Below are positions 34,555 to 41,028 of a stretch of 64,000 bases of DNA, in pieces. The DNA is taken from NCBI GenBank assembly GCA_017404985.1, contig JAFRBK010000052.1, positions 62,001 through 126,000 of the forward strand, given 5' to 3'. Origin of the DNA: Clostridia bacterium (GTDB lineage: Bacteria; Bacillota; Clostridia; Christensenellales; Aristaeellaceae). The translations under genes were made by a program, and so were the position numbers. Each line of letters opens with the position of its first letter. Within the stretch, counting starts at the first letter, position 1. The notes beneath the pieces are model-generated. The model ran no database searches, was not told the origin of the DNA, and saw only the letters and a list, made by a program, of their open reading frames with translations.

Positions 34555-35593
34555 GAATCGCTTCCCCCTTTCCGGACGCAGTGCCCGCGTACTCCGCCTC
34601 CACCTGAACCGTAACATCCGGGGTGCCGGATAGATATTTGACCGCCCGGGCCAGTTCCTCCGGGCCTCCGGGAATGCCCAGCACCATATAACCGTAGGCC
34701 CGATCGCCGATGGAGCGGGTGGAGGCACCGAGAATGCTGGCCAGGATGCCGCAGTCCACCGCCATTTTGGCAATCAGCGGCTCCTTGGAAGCGATTGCCC
34801 CGTTGAAGATGACCCGGATATGCTGGCCGCTTTCCAGCGCTTCCGTGATGCTGTCCACCGTTTCCGGGAAGACCAGGGCCCGGGTGGCGGCAGCTTTGGG
34901 ATGGCTGAAGACCTCGCTGACGTCCCCTTCCTCCACGACGGCGCCGTTTTCCAGGATGGCTACCCGGTTGCAGATTTCCTGCACCACGCTCATCTGATGG
35001 GTGATGACAATGACCGTGATCCCCATGGTCCGATTGATTTCCCGGATCAGCTCCAGAATGGCATGGGTCGTTTTCGGATCCAGGGCGGAGGTGGCTTCAT
35101 CGCACAGCAGCACCTTCGGCTCCGTTGCCAGGGCACGGGCAATGGCGAACCGCTTCCTCTGGCCGCCGGACAGTTGCGCCGGGTAGGCATTGGCCTTGTC
35201 CGGCAGGCCGACTGTTTCCAGCAGCTCGGAGGCCCTGGCTTTGGCTTCCGCACGGGGCATATGGATCAGCTTCAGGGGCAGCATGATGTTTTCCAGGCAG
35301 GTGCGCTGCATCAGCAGGTTAAAGCTCTGGAAAATCATCGTGATCTGATGGCGGACCTGCTGAATTTCTTTTTTGTCCAGGGCCCCCAGATCGGTTCCGT
35401 CCCAGACGACAGAACCCTCGGTTGGCCGCTCCAACATATTGATACAACGAACCAGGGTGCTTTTCCCGGCTCCGCTCATGCCGATGATGCCGTAGATATC
35501 CCCGTCCCGGATGGTCAGGTTCACATGGCTCAGTGCGCTGACTGTGCCGTCCGATGTTTCAAAGTTTTTGCTCAGGTTTTTAATCTCAATCAT
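34547..35593 (-). CDS. metN: methionine ABC transporter ATP-binding protein MetN
   Basis: A 348-residue ATPase with Walker A GMSGAGKST (about 38-46), Q-loop IFQSFNLL, signature LSGGQRKRFAIARAL (about 140-154), Walker B LLCDEATSALD and H-loop VITHQM. A C-terminal NIL/ACT-like domain (about 265-345) normally binds methionine and inhibits transport when the cell is replete. The signature differs slightly from the usual LSGGQKQRVAIA. It is read after metQ (79 bases) and overlaps metI. Confidence 0.96.
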   Translation of the reverse strand: MIEIKNLSKNFETSDGTVSALSHVNLTIRDGDIYGIIGMSGAGKSTLVRCINMLERPTEGSVVWDGTDLGALDKKEIQQVRHQITMIFQSFNLLMQRTCLENIMLPLKLIHMPRAEAKARASELLETVGLPDKANAYPAQLSGGQRKRFAIARALATEPKVLLCDEATSALDPKTTHAILELIREINRTMGITVIVITHQMSVVQEICNRVAILENGAVVEEGDVSEVFSHPKAAATRALVFPETVDSITEALESGQHIRVIFNGAIASKEPLIAKMAVDCGILASILGASTRSIGDRAYGYMVLGIPGGPEELARAVKYLSGTPDVTVQVEAEYAGTASGKGEAIHG

Positions 35594-35672
35594 TTTTTTC
35601 TCCGGTTAAACACGAAAGCACACCGGCGGCGAAAATGCTGCCGGTGTGGCATGATGGCAGAACAGTCAGGAA

Positions 35673-36524
35673 TTACTTGCTGATTTTCAGGGCACTCAGG
35701 TCCGCCTGCTTCCCGCCGTAGAGCGCCATGGGCTCCACATGGATGCCGGCGATGGTGACCAGGTGTGTTCCGTTGCCGGCATTGAAGGAATCCTGATAGG
35801 GCTGATGGGCAAAGTAGTTCGCGAACACGTCGCCGTTTTCCACAAACTCATTGGGGGTCACATAGTCAGTGACTTCCTTGATGTCCAGGGTGATTTCCTT
35901 TTCCTTCAGGATTTCGGCGGCGACTTTCAGCACTTCCACATGGGGAACGGGGGTCGCGGCTACGGAGATAGTGGTGCCCTTCAGCGCTTCGTAATCCACG
36001 GTGGCATCGAAACCGTCGGTCACATTTTCCACGGTGGCAACCGCGGCGCCGGCATAGGTTTCATTGATGAAGTCCACCACTTTCTGGCTCTGCAGGGCAG
36101 CGGCCAGGGCCTTGGCGGCATCGGTGGTTTCATTGCCTTCCTTCACGCTGACCACGTTCACATAGGGCGAGTCGGCGCTTTCAATCAGCAGGGAATCCGA
36201 CACGGGATTCAGGCCCGCCTGAAGAGCGAAGTTGTTATTGATAATCGCATAGTCCACATCGGTGCGGATTTCCGGCACCAGGGCGGCTTCCACTTCGGTC
36301 AGCTCGATGTCAACCCCTTCCACCGTGGAGGCGATGTCGCCCTTGGTGGCTTCCAGGCCGGCGCCTTCCTTCAGCGTCAGCACGCCGGCGCTCTGCAGCA
36401 GAAGGAGGGCACGGCCTTCGTTGGTGGGGTCATTGGGAACAGCAATCGTAACGGTATCCGCCAGGGCGGCAGCAGCAGACAGGGTCAGAACCAGGGCCAG
36501 GACCAGAGCAAGAATCTTTTTCAT
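35673..36524 (-). CDS. metQ: MetQ-type methionine-binding protein with circularly permuted domain order
   Basis: 283 residues. A Sec signal peptide (MKKILALVLALVLTLS, cleavage near ALAD) without a lipobox Cys, so it may not be a lipoprotein. Residues 25-165 correspond to the second half of normal MetQ: VTIAVPNDPTNEGRALLLLQ, GAGLEATKGDI, AIINNNFALQAGLNP, DSPYVNVVSVKEG, ALQSQKVVDFI. A linker (about 166-183) then leads to the first half: TTISVAATPVPHVEVL (about 184), EVTDYVTPNEFVENGDVFAN, HQPYQDSFNAGNG, VEPMALYGGK. Normal MetQ has the opposite order, so the gene is permuted at the hinge before AVPNDP. Neighbouring metN and metI are normal. AAAGGAGATTTCCC precedes the ATG. Confidence 0.9.
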   Translation of the reverse strand: MKKILALVLALVLTLSAAAALADTVTIAVPNDPTNEGRALLLLQSAGVLTLKEGAGLEATKGDIASTVEGVDIELTEVEAALVPEIRTDVDYAIINNNFALQAGLNPVSDSLLIESADSPYVNVVSVKEGNETTDAAKALAAALQSQKVVDFINETYAGAAVATVENVTDGFDATVDYEALKGTTISVAATPVPHVEVLKVAAEILKEKEITLDIKEVTDYVTPNEFVENGDVFANYFAHQPYQDSFNAGNGTHLVTIAGIHVEPMALYGGKQADLSALKISK

Positions 36525-36544
36525 GGGAAATCTCCTTTCAGTAT

Positions 36545-36663
36545 ATCAAAACAGTATTGTAATCAGGTTCAGGCAAAGCACCGCATTCGGACTTCAAGGC
36601 ACATTCGGCCGTCATGCCAGACCGCTTTTCCGTTCACGGTGACTCCCTCCTTCGTGTTTTGAT
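36545..36663 (-). promoter_or_regulatory. metQ leader RNA with long-range closing helix
   Basis: On the minus strand the predicted transcript begins near 36664 with ATCAAAACA (36663-36655), perfectly complementary to TGTTTTGAT (36553-36545), which lies just before the metQ ribosome site (AAAGGAG). The 9-bp helix would close a leader domain of about 119 bases that contains the small ORF. I find no match to the S-box (SAM-I) core or other methionine riboswitch I know. Pairing state could control access to the metQ start. Confidence 0.5.
36569..36637 (-). CDS. candidate 22-residue leader peptide in the metQ leader
   Basis: A GTG-started ORF with a strong AAGGAGGG 7 bases upstream, encoding MNGKAVWHDGRMCLEVRMRC plus FA before TGA. 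It has two internal Met and two Cys codons in its second half and ends 45 bases before metQ. Position and ribosome site suggest it is translated; a role in methionine or cysteine sensing is inference. It could also be a chance ORF beside an unrelated structure. Confidence 0.45.
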   Translation of the reverse strand: MNGKAVWHDGRMCLEVRMRCFA

Positions 36664-36670
36664 GTCCTGT

Positions 36671-36700
36671 ATTGTAGCCAAAGCAGCGGAGTTTGTCCAA
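36671..36700 (-). promoter_or_regulatory. promoter of the metQNI operon
   Basis: On the minus strand TTGGAC (36700-36695), an 18-base spacer and TACAAT (36676-36671). Transcription would begin near 36664, exactly at the 5' arm of the leader closing helix, leaving a 5' UTR of about 140 bases. Confidence 0.6.
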
Positions 36701-36718
36701 TATGCGAAAACAATAAGC

Positions 36719-36741
36719 AGTTATAGATTCAATCTATAACT
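36719..36741 (-). terminator. AT-rich 11-bp palindrome after the 98-residue gene
   Basis: AGTTATAGATT (36719-36729), a single C, and AATCTATAACT (36731-36741) form a perfect inverted repeat overlapping the stop codon of the gene at 36734. On the minus strand GCTTATTGTTTT follows. It may be a weak terminator, or an operator upstream of the metQ promoter. Confidence 0.4.
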
Positions 36742-37030
36742 TTGCAGGTTGGTTCCAGTCAATGGACAGGGTCCATTTCGTGGGCCGGATATAGTGAAAA
36801 TCCGATTCGAAGCTTACCCGATATCCCTGGCCTTCGTACAGCTTCAGAAACAGGTCCCGGTGCTGCGCCACGTAATGCTTCGGCGGAAAATCCAGCTTTA
36901 CCTGCTTCTCCCCCAGCTTTGCCGCGCTCCGGATTTTTCCGTTGATGATCCCGCAGTGCCAGATGCAGCGCAGGGAACGGCTTCCCGGATGCCGGCGTTC
37001 GCTTTCCCTGTAGGCATCTTCCCGGTCCAT
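36734..37030 (-). CDS. small protein of unknown function
   Basis: 98 residues, no membrane helix or signal peptide, basic with many aromatic residues. It has GSRSLRCIWHCGIINGKIRSAAKL (about 16-39) split by two Cys three residues apart, then FPPKHYVAQHRDLFLKLY and a C-terminal PTKWTLSIDW. I do not recognise the family. A clean AAGGAGGGG lies about 7 bases before the ATG, and codon use resembles its neighbours, so I take it as real. Its stop is embedded in an AT-rich palindrome, and the divergent thrE promoter overlaps its upstream region. Confidence 0.6.
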   Translation of the reverse strand: MDREDAYRESERRHPGSRSLRCIWHCGIINGKIRSAAKLGEKQVKLDFPPKHYVAQHRDLFLKLYEGQGYRVSFESDFHYIRPTKWTLSIDWNQPAKL

Positions 37031-37043
37031 GAATTTCCCCTCC

Positions 37044-37071
37044 TTGAACTTCCCTGATTCCCGTGTATAAT
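37044..37071 (+). promoter_or_regulatory. promoter of the thrE gene pair
   Basis: TTGAAC (37044-37049), a 16-base spacer and consensus TATAAT (37066-37071), 38 bases before the TTG start at 37110. Confidence 0.6.
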
Positions 37072-37109
37072 GAAGGCTGATTTTTGAGCAAAAAGGGAGG
37101 CGGCGCCGA

Positions 37110-37904
37110 TTGGAAACGGAAAACCGGTCATTCTCCCCGGATCAGATGATGGAAACGCTGCAGCTGGCTGCCCAGATTATTATGGAAAGCGGCGGGGAAA
37201 CCTTCCGGGCGGAGGAAACCGTCTGCCGCATGGGAGCAGGTTTCGGCCTGCAGCAGGTGGAAAGCTTTGCCGTTCCCAGCGGCCTGTTCATCAGTTACCG
37301 CACTGCGGACGGCCGGCTGGAAACAAGCGTTCGGCGGGTCCATCCCGGAAGGACGGATCTGACAAAGGTGAACCAGGTCAACGGCATTTCCCGGCAGGCG
37401 GCGGCAGGGCGGCTTTCAGCTGAGGAAGCGCTGCAGCAACTGAAAGCGCTGGATATGCTGCGGAAAACGCCGGCAGGATTCGGCGCCCTGGGGGCCGCGG
37501 CGGTCTGCGCCGCCGGCTTCTGCTTCCTGTTTCGCGGCAACTGGCCGGAAGCGCTGCTGGCCGCGGCCATCGCCGCACTGGTGCAGGGGATCCGACTTTT
37601 TTCGGAGAGGATGCACGGCCACGGAATTATTTCCAATATTCTGGGCGGCCTGCTGACCGCCTTTCTGCCGGCGCTGGCCGCCGGCTGGATTCCCGAACTT
37701 ATGACGGAAGCCGTTGTTGCCGGGGCGCTGATGCCCCTGGTGCCCGGCGTGGCTATGGCAAACGCGGTGCAGGACAGCCTGCGGGGCGATATGTTTTCGG
37801 GCCTGTCCCATGGGGCGCAGGCCCTGCTGACTGCCTGCCTGATCGCCGGAGGGGCGCTGCTTTCCCCGCCGCTGCTTCGGCTGCTGAAAGGAGGAGGATT
37901 ATGA
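37110..37904 (+). CDS. threonine/serine exporter family protein, N-terminal component (ThrE/YjjP-like)
   Basis: 264 residues of the DUF1212 part of the ThrE family. A cytosolic N-terminal domain (about 1-120) has AAQIIMESGGETFRAEETVCRM and VPSGLFISY, as in YjjP. Five or so membrane helices follow (about 123-258). A split ThrE needs the small partner encoded just downstream. The family exports threonine, serine or, in other members, dicarboxylates, so substrate is uncertain. TTG start with AAAGGGAGG about 9 bases upstream. The stop overlaps the next start (ATGA). Confidence 0.88.
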   Translation: METENRSFSPDQMMETLQLAAQIIMESGGETFRAEETVCRMGAGFGLQQVESFAVPSGLFISYRTADGRLETSVRRVHPGRTDLTKVNQVNGISRQAAAGRLSAEEALQQLKALDMLRKTPAGFGALGAAAVCAAGFCFLFRGNWPEALLAAAIAALVQGIRLFSERMHGHGIISNILGGLLTAFLPALAAGWIPELMTEAVVAGALMPLVPGVAMANAVQDSLRGDMFSGLSHGAQALLTACLIAGGALLSPPLLRLLKGGGL

Positions 37905-38350
37905 TTTCCTTCTCCGATGTGCTGCGGTATCTGCTGGGCTCCTTTTTCGGGACGATCGGCTTTGCCTGGCTGACCCGTGTGCCGAAAAGAGCCTGGCTAC
38001 CATCCGGCATCATTGCCGCCGTGGTATATATGATTTACTGGCTGCTGCCGCAGGCCGGGGTTTCGGAAAGCATGGCGGTGTTCCTGGGATCGCTTTTCGG
38101 ATCGCTGGCAGGGCATGTATGTGCCCGGCGGATACACATGATCAATACGGTTTTTCTGATGTCCGCTATTGTGCCGGTGGTGCCCGGACTGGGGCTGTAC
38201 CGGATGATGGCGTATCTGGGGCAGGGGCAGACGGCGCTGGGCGCCGACCAGGGGGTCAGGGCGATGATTATTATAGCTATGACGGCTTTAGGGCTGGTCA
38301 TGGGCGGCTTTGCGGAAAGGCTCATTCACAGAGATGGGGGGAGCCATTGA
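37901..38350 (+). CDS. threonine/serine exporter family protein, C-terminal component (ThrE2/YjjB-like)
   Basis: 149 residues and four to five hydrophobic helices, matching the DUF3815/YjjB half of ThrE. Signature stretches: LLGSFFGTIGFAWLTRVPKRAW (about 9-30), the SLFGSLAGHVCARRI motif (about 62-76) and IVPVVPGLGLYRMM (about 87-100). It pairs with the upstream protein through a 4-base overlap. Together they rebuild a full ThrE. Confidence 0.88.
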   Translation: MISFSDVLRYLLGSFFGTIGFAWLTRVPKRAWLPSGIIAAVVYMIYWLLPQAGVSESMAVFLGSLFGSLAGHVCARRIHMINTVFLMSAIVPVVPGLGLYRMMAYLGQGQTALGADQGVRAMIIIAMTALGLVMGGFAERLIHRDGGSH

Positions 38351-38411
38351 ACTCTATCGGGATCGTGATGGGCAGCTCTGCCGAACGGCACATCCACAGG
38401 GAAGGGAAGTT

Positions 38412-39320
38412 CTATTTAAAACCTTTCTGCATTTTCCGGATCACGTCCGATGGGAGGCCGACCATATCCGCCAGCTGGTTCGCGGCGAACTGGGCATCGT
38501 GCTCGTAGGTTTTGGGGGCCTTGGTTTCAAAATTGTAATTGGCCAGGATTTCAGGCGCATAGCCTCCGCGCATCCGGTTGATTTCCGCCAGGGTGTAGTA
38601 AATCATCTGGCCCCAGCGCTGGTGATAGGAGGAGGTGACCAGGGTAATGGTTTCGATTCCCTGCCTTTCCAGGATCGCAAAGGTGTTCACCGCGTTTTTC
38701 AGGGTGCTCAGCGCTTTCTCGTCTGAAAAAACCCGGGAGGGCTCAATGCCGCATTTTTTGATCAGATAGCTTCTCATCAGCCCGCCCTCGGTGTGCCGCT
38801 GGGGATTGTTGGACCCCGTAGCCCCGCCGGAGACGACCAGAATGGCGCCGGGAAAGGACCGGGCCGCCGCGGCCGCTGCCCTGCAGCGGTTTTTCAGCTC
38901 GTTGGTCATCTCACCGTCTTTAAGTTTGTAGCCCAGGACGACGAAGGCGTGGGTATCGCTGTCCTCAAAGCCGGCATCCTCCAGCGCGGATGCTTCCTTT
39001 TCGCCGGACTGCCACAGATACAGACAAAAATCCGGGTTCAGGTAGGTTTCCAGCCAGTGGCCCGCGATGAGGTCCGCTACCAGGCCGTCGGTTTCATTTT
39101 CCGCCCGGATTTCCGCCAGCAGCGCATCGATGGTTTCCGCGTCCTGGCCGGAAGGATGCTCGTAGGCTTTGACCAGGCAGCCCAACAGATCCCCAAACCG
39201 CGGCGCGTTGGCTTCCGCGGCCTGATAGACCGGCTCATCCGCGGCGAGGGCCGCGGCGCCGGCCAGGCAGAGAACCGCCAGCAGCAATGCCGCCAGCTGT
39301 TTTCCGATGGTTTTCATCAT
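38412..39320 (-). CDS. secreted YdcF/SanA-like DUF218 protein
   Basis: 302 residues. Signal peptide (about 3-26, ending ALAADE), then a helical region of about 85 residues I do not recognise, and a DUF218 domain (about 120-270). The domain begins HAFVVLGYKLKDG, then AILVVSGGATGSNN, EGGLMRSYLIKKCGIEPSRVF, STLKNAVNTFAIL and TLVTSSYHQRW, the order seen in YdcF/SanA/ElyC proteins linked to envelope integrity. Enzymatic role unknown. Start at 39320 (first of two adjacent ATGs) overlaps the stop of the second MATE gene (ATGA), with GAAGGAAA upstream, so the two are coupled. Confidence 0.82.
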   Translation of the reverse strand: MMKTIGKQLAALLLAVLCLAGAAALAADEPVYQAAEANAPRFGDLLGCLVKAYEHPSGQDAETIDALLAEIRAENETDGLVADLIAGHWLETYLNPDFCLYLWQSGEKEASALEDAGFEDSDTHAFVVLGYKLKDGEMTNELKNRCRAAAAAARSFPGAILVVSGGATGSNNPQRHTEGGLMRSYLIKKCGIEPSRVFSDEKALSTLKNAVNTFAILERQGIETITLVTSSYHQRWGQMIYYTLAEINRMRGGYAPEILANYNFETKAPKTYEHDAQFAANQLADMVGLPSDVIRKMQKGFK

Positions 39321-40711
39321 GCTTTTCCTTCTTCCGAATCGGTTTTGGGTTTCCGAATTGCCATCTTCTTCCAACGCCCGGACAGAAGGTATCCGAAGCC
39401 GCACAGAAATGGAACCAGCCCGGACAGAGCATTGCCGTACCAGAAGCCGCGGATGCCCCAGGACAGCACCACGCCCAGCAGCAGAGACAGGCCGATGCGG
39501 CAGAAGATGCCGTCCGCCAGCGCCACCAGCAGATTCATCCGGGAATTGCCGGACCCGTTAATCAGGGCGAAGCTCGGCGGCCGCAGGGTGCAGCCGAGAT
39601 ACTGAACCATGGCGACGGGAATATACGTGATGGCCATGGCCAGCACATCCGGGTCCGAGGAGAACAGGCCGAACAGCCATTCCGGCTTCAGCCAGGTGAT
39701 TACCGCAAAAATGGCGGAGGGAATTGCCACTATCCACAGGGCGTGGAAGACGATTTTCGGCACCCTTTTTATCTTCCCGGCACCGAGCGCCTGGGCCACC
39801 ATGGCGCCGCCGGCGGAAGAGATGGCCTGGGATACGACGCCAATCATGTTTTCCAGCTTCCGGGCCACGCCGGTCACTGCTACGGCAACGGTGCCGTAAG
39901 CGTTGATATAGGAATTGACGAACAGCATGGAGAAGGTAATCGCCGCGCTCTGGATCACCATGGGAATGCCCAGGGACAAAAGCGGCCGGCTCACGCTGCG
40001 GTGAATCCGAAAATGCCGGGGCTGAAAATCAAAATGGATCTGCTCGCGGTTTCGGTACAAAAGGCGCAGGGCGAAGAGAAAGCTGACAGCCTGGCCCAGC
40101 ACGGTGGCCAGCGCGGCACCCAGGGGACCCATGCCCAGCGGGCCGACAAAAAGGATATCCAGCGCCACATTGATCACCGAGGCCAGGGCGATAAACTGGA
40201 ACGGATGCCGGGAGTCGCCCATTCCCCGCAGAATGGCGGAAACCAGGTTATACCCATAGATAAATACGACCCCGTAAACACAGGTGACGCTGTACTGCCG
40301 GGTGTAGTCCCAGATTTCGGGGGGAGTATTCAGCCAGCGCATGATCTCCTGATAGGAAAAGAGAAAGATGACCATAATCACAACCGCCAGCCCCTCCAGC
40401 AGGGTGAACAGCGTGCCGACCATCTCACCGACGAGATCTGTCCGGTTCTGGCCCACGTAGCGGGAGATCAGGATCTGGCCGGCATTGGAAAAACCCATGG
40501 CCACAAAGGTGATGAGCATGAGGATTTCCCCGCCGATGGAAACGGCAGAGAGGCCCTCCGTGCCGACGAAGCGGCCTACGACGATCATATCCACCATGTT
40601 GTAGACCATCTGCAGCAGGCCGGACAGAAACAGGGGCAGCGAAAAACTCAGCAGCGTTTTCGGCACGCTGTCGACGGTCAGATCCCGGATGATTTTTCTG
40701 TTCTGCACCAT
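39317..40711 (-). CDS. MATE family efflux transporter (second copy)
   Basis: 464 residues, about 12 helices. MATE features include KTLLSFSLPLFLSGLLQMVYNMVD, with VGRFVGTEGLSAVSIGGEI (about 45-63) and the repeat half SLGIPMVIQSAAITFSMLFVNS plus MVAQALGAGKIKR. It differs clearly from the copy at 15.7-17.1 kb. ATG at 40711 chosen with AGGGGGAAACC upstream; the frame is open 13 codons further. Translation is coupled to the YdcF-like gene. A terminator from the copA unit lies just upstream, so it probably has its own promoter in the 100 bases there. Confidence 0.92.
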   Translation of the reverse strand: MVQNRKIIRDLTVDSVPKTLLSFSLPLFLSGLLQMVYNMVDMIVVGRFVGTEGLSAVSIGGEILMLITFVAMGFSNAGQILISRYVGQNRTDLVGEMVGTLFTLLEGLAVVIMVIFLFSYQEIMRWLNTPPEIWDYTRQYSVTCVYGVVFIYGYNLVSAILRGMGDSRHPFQFIALASVINVALDILFVGPLGMGPLGAALATVLGQAVSFLFALRLLYRNREQIHFDFQPRHFRIHRSVSRPLLSLGIPMVIQSAAITFSMLFVNSYINAYGTVAVAVTGVARKLENMIGVVSQAISSAGGAMVAQALGAGKIKRVPKIVFHALWIVAIPSAIFAVITWLKPEWLFGLFSSDPDVLAMAITYIPVAMVQYLGCTLRPPSFALINGSGNSRMNLLVALADGIFCRIGLSLLLGVVLSWGIRGFWYGNALSGLVPFLCGFGYLLSGRWKKMAIRKPKTDSEEGKA

Positions 40712-40748
40712 GGTTTCCCCCTGTTCCCTCTCTGAAGGACTCCGAAAC

Positions 40749-40777
40749 AAAAAAGCAGCCCTCCGGATTCCCGGAGG
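40749..40777 (-). terminator. Rho-independent terminator of the csoR-copA operon
   Basis: CCTCCGG (40760-40766) and CCGGAGG (40771-40777) with a 4-base loop; on the minus strand GCTGC and six T (40754-40749) follow. About 42 bases past the copA stop. Confidence 0.8.
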
Positions 40778-40818
40778 ACTTTATCATACCATGGTTTCGA
40801 AAGAAAAAGAAGGGATTC

Positions 40819-41028
40819 TCAGGCGATTCCGAGGAAAGTATATCCCTTTTCTTCCACTACGGCTTTGACTGCTTCCGCGTCCGCAGGGCCGGAAAGCGTC
40901 AGAACCGCCTGGTTTTGCTCATGGCTGGCCTCAGCGTTTTCCACAAAGGGAAGGCTTTCCAGCGCCTTTTTGACGTTGGCTTCGCAGTGGCTGCACATCA
41001 TGCCTTCGATTTTGACTGTAGCGGTCAT
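40819..41028 (-). CDS. internal in-frame start for a free CopZ-like copper chaperone
   Basis: Within the copA frame, ATG at 41028-41026 is preceded by AAAGGAGG (41045-41038) with a 9-base spacing, as good as any start in the window. From it a 69-residue protein is encoded with the CopZ fold and MxCxxC metal site (GMMCSHCEAN). It has the normal CopZ length (about 69). Free chaperone may thus be produced along with the fused form, comparable in effect to the E. coli CopA(Z) product made by frameshifting. Confidence 0.65.
   Translation of the reverse strand: MTATVKIEGMMCSHCEANVKKALESLPFVENAEASHEQNQAVLTLSGPADAEAVKAVVEEKGYTFLGIA

Noticed and set aside
36525-36664. SAM-I (S-box) riboswitch upstream of metQ
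   Set aside because: The conserved S-box core (GAGGGACUGGCCC, GAUGAAACCCGGCAACC) is absent.
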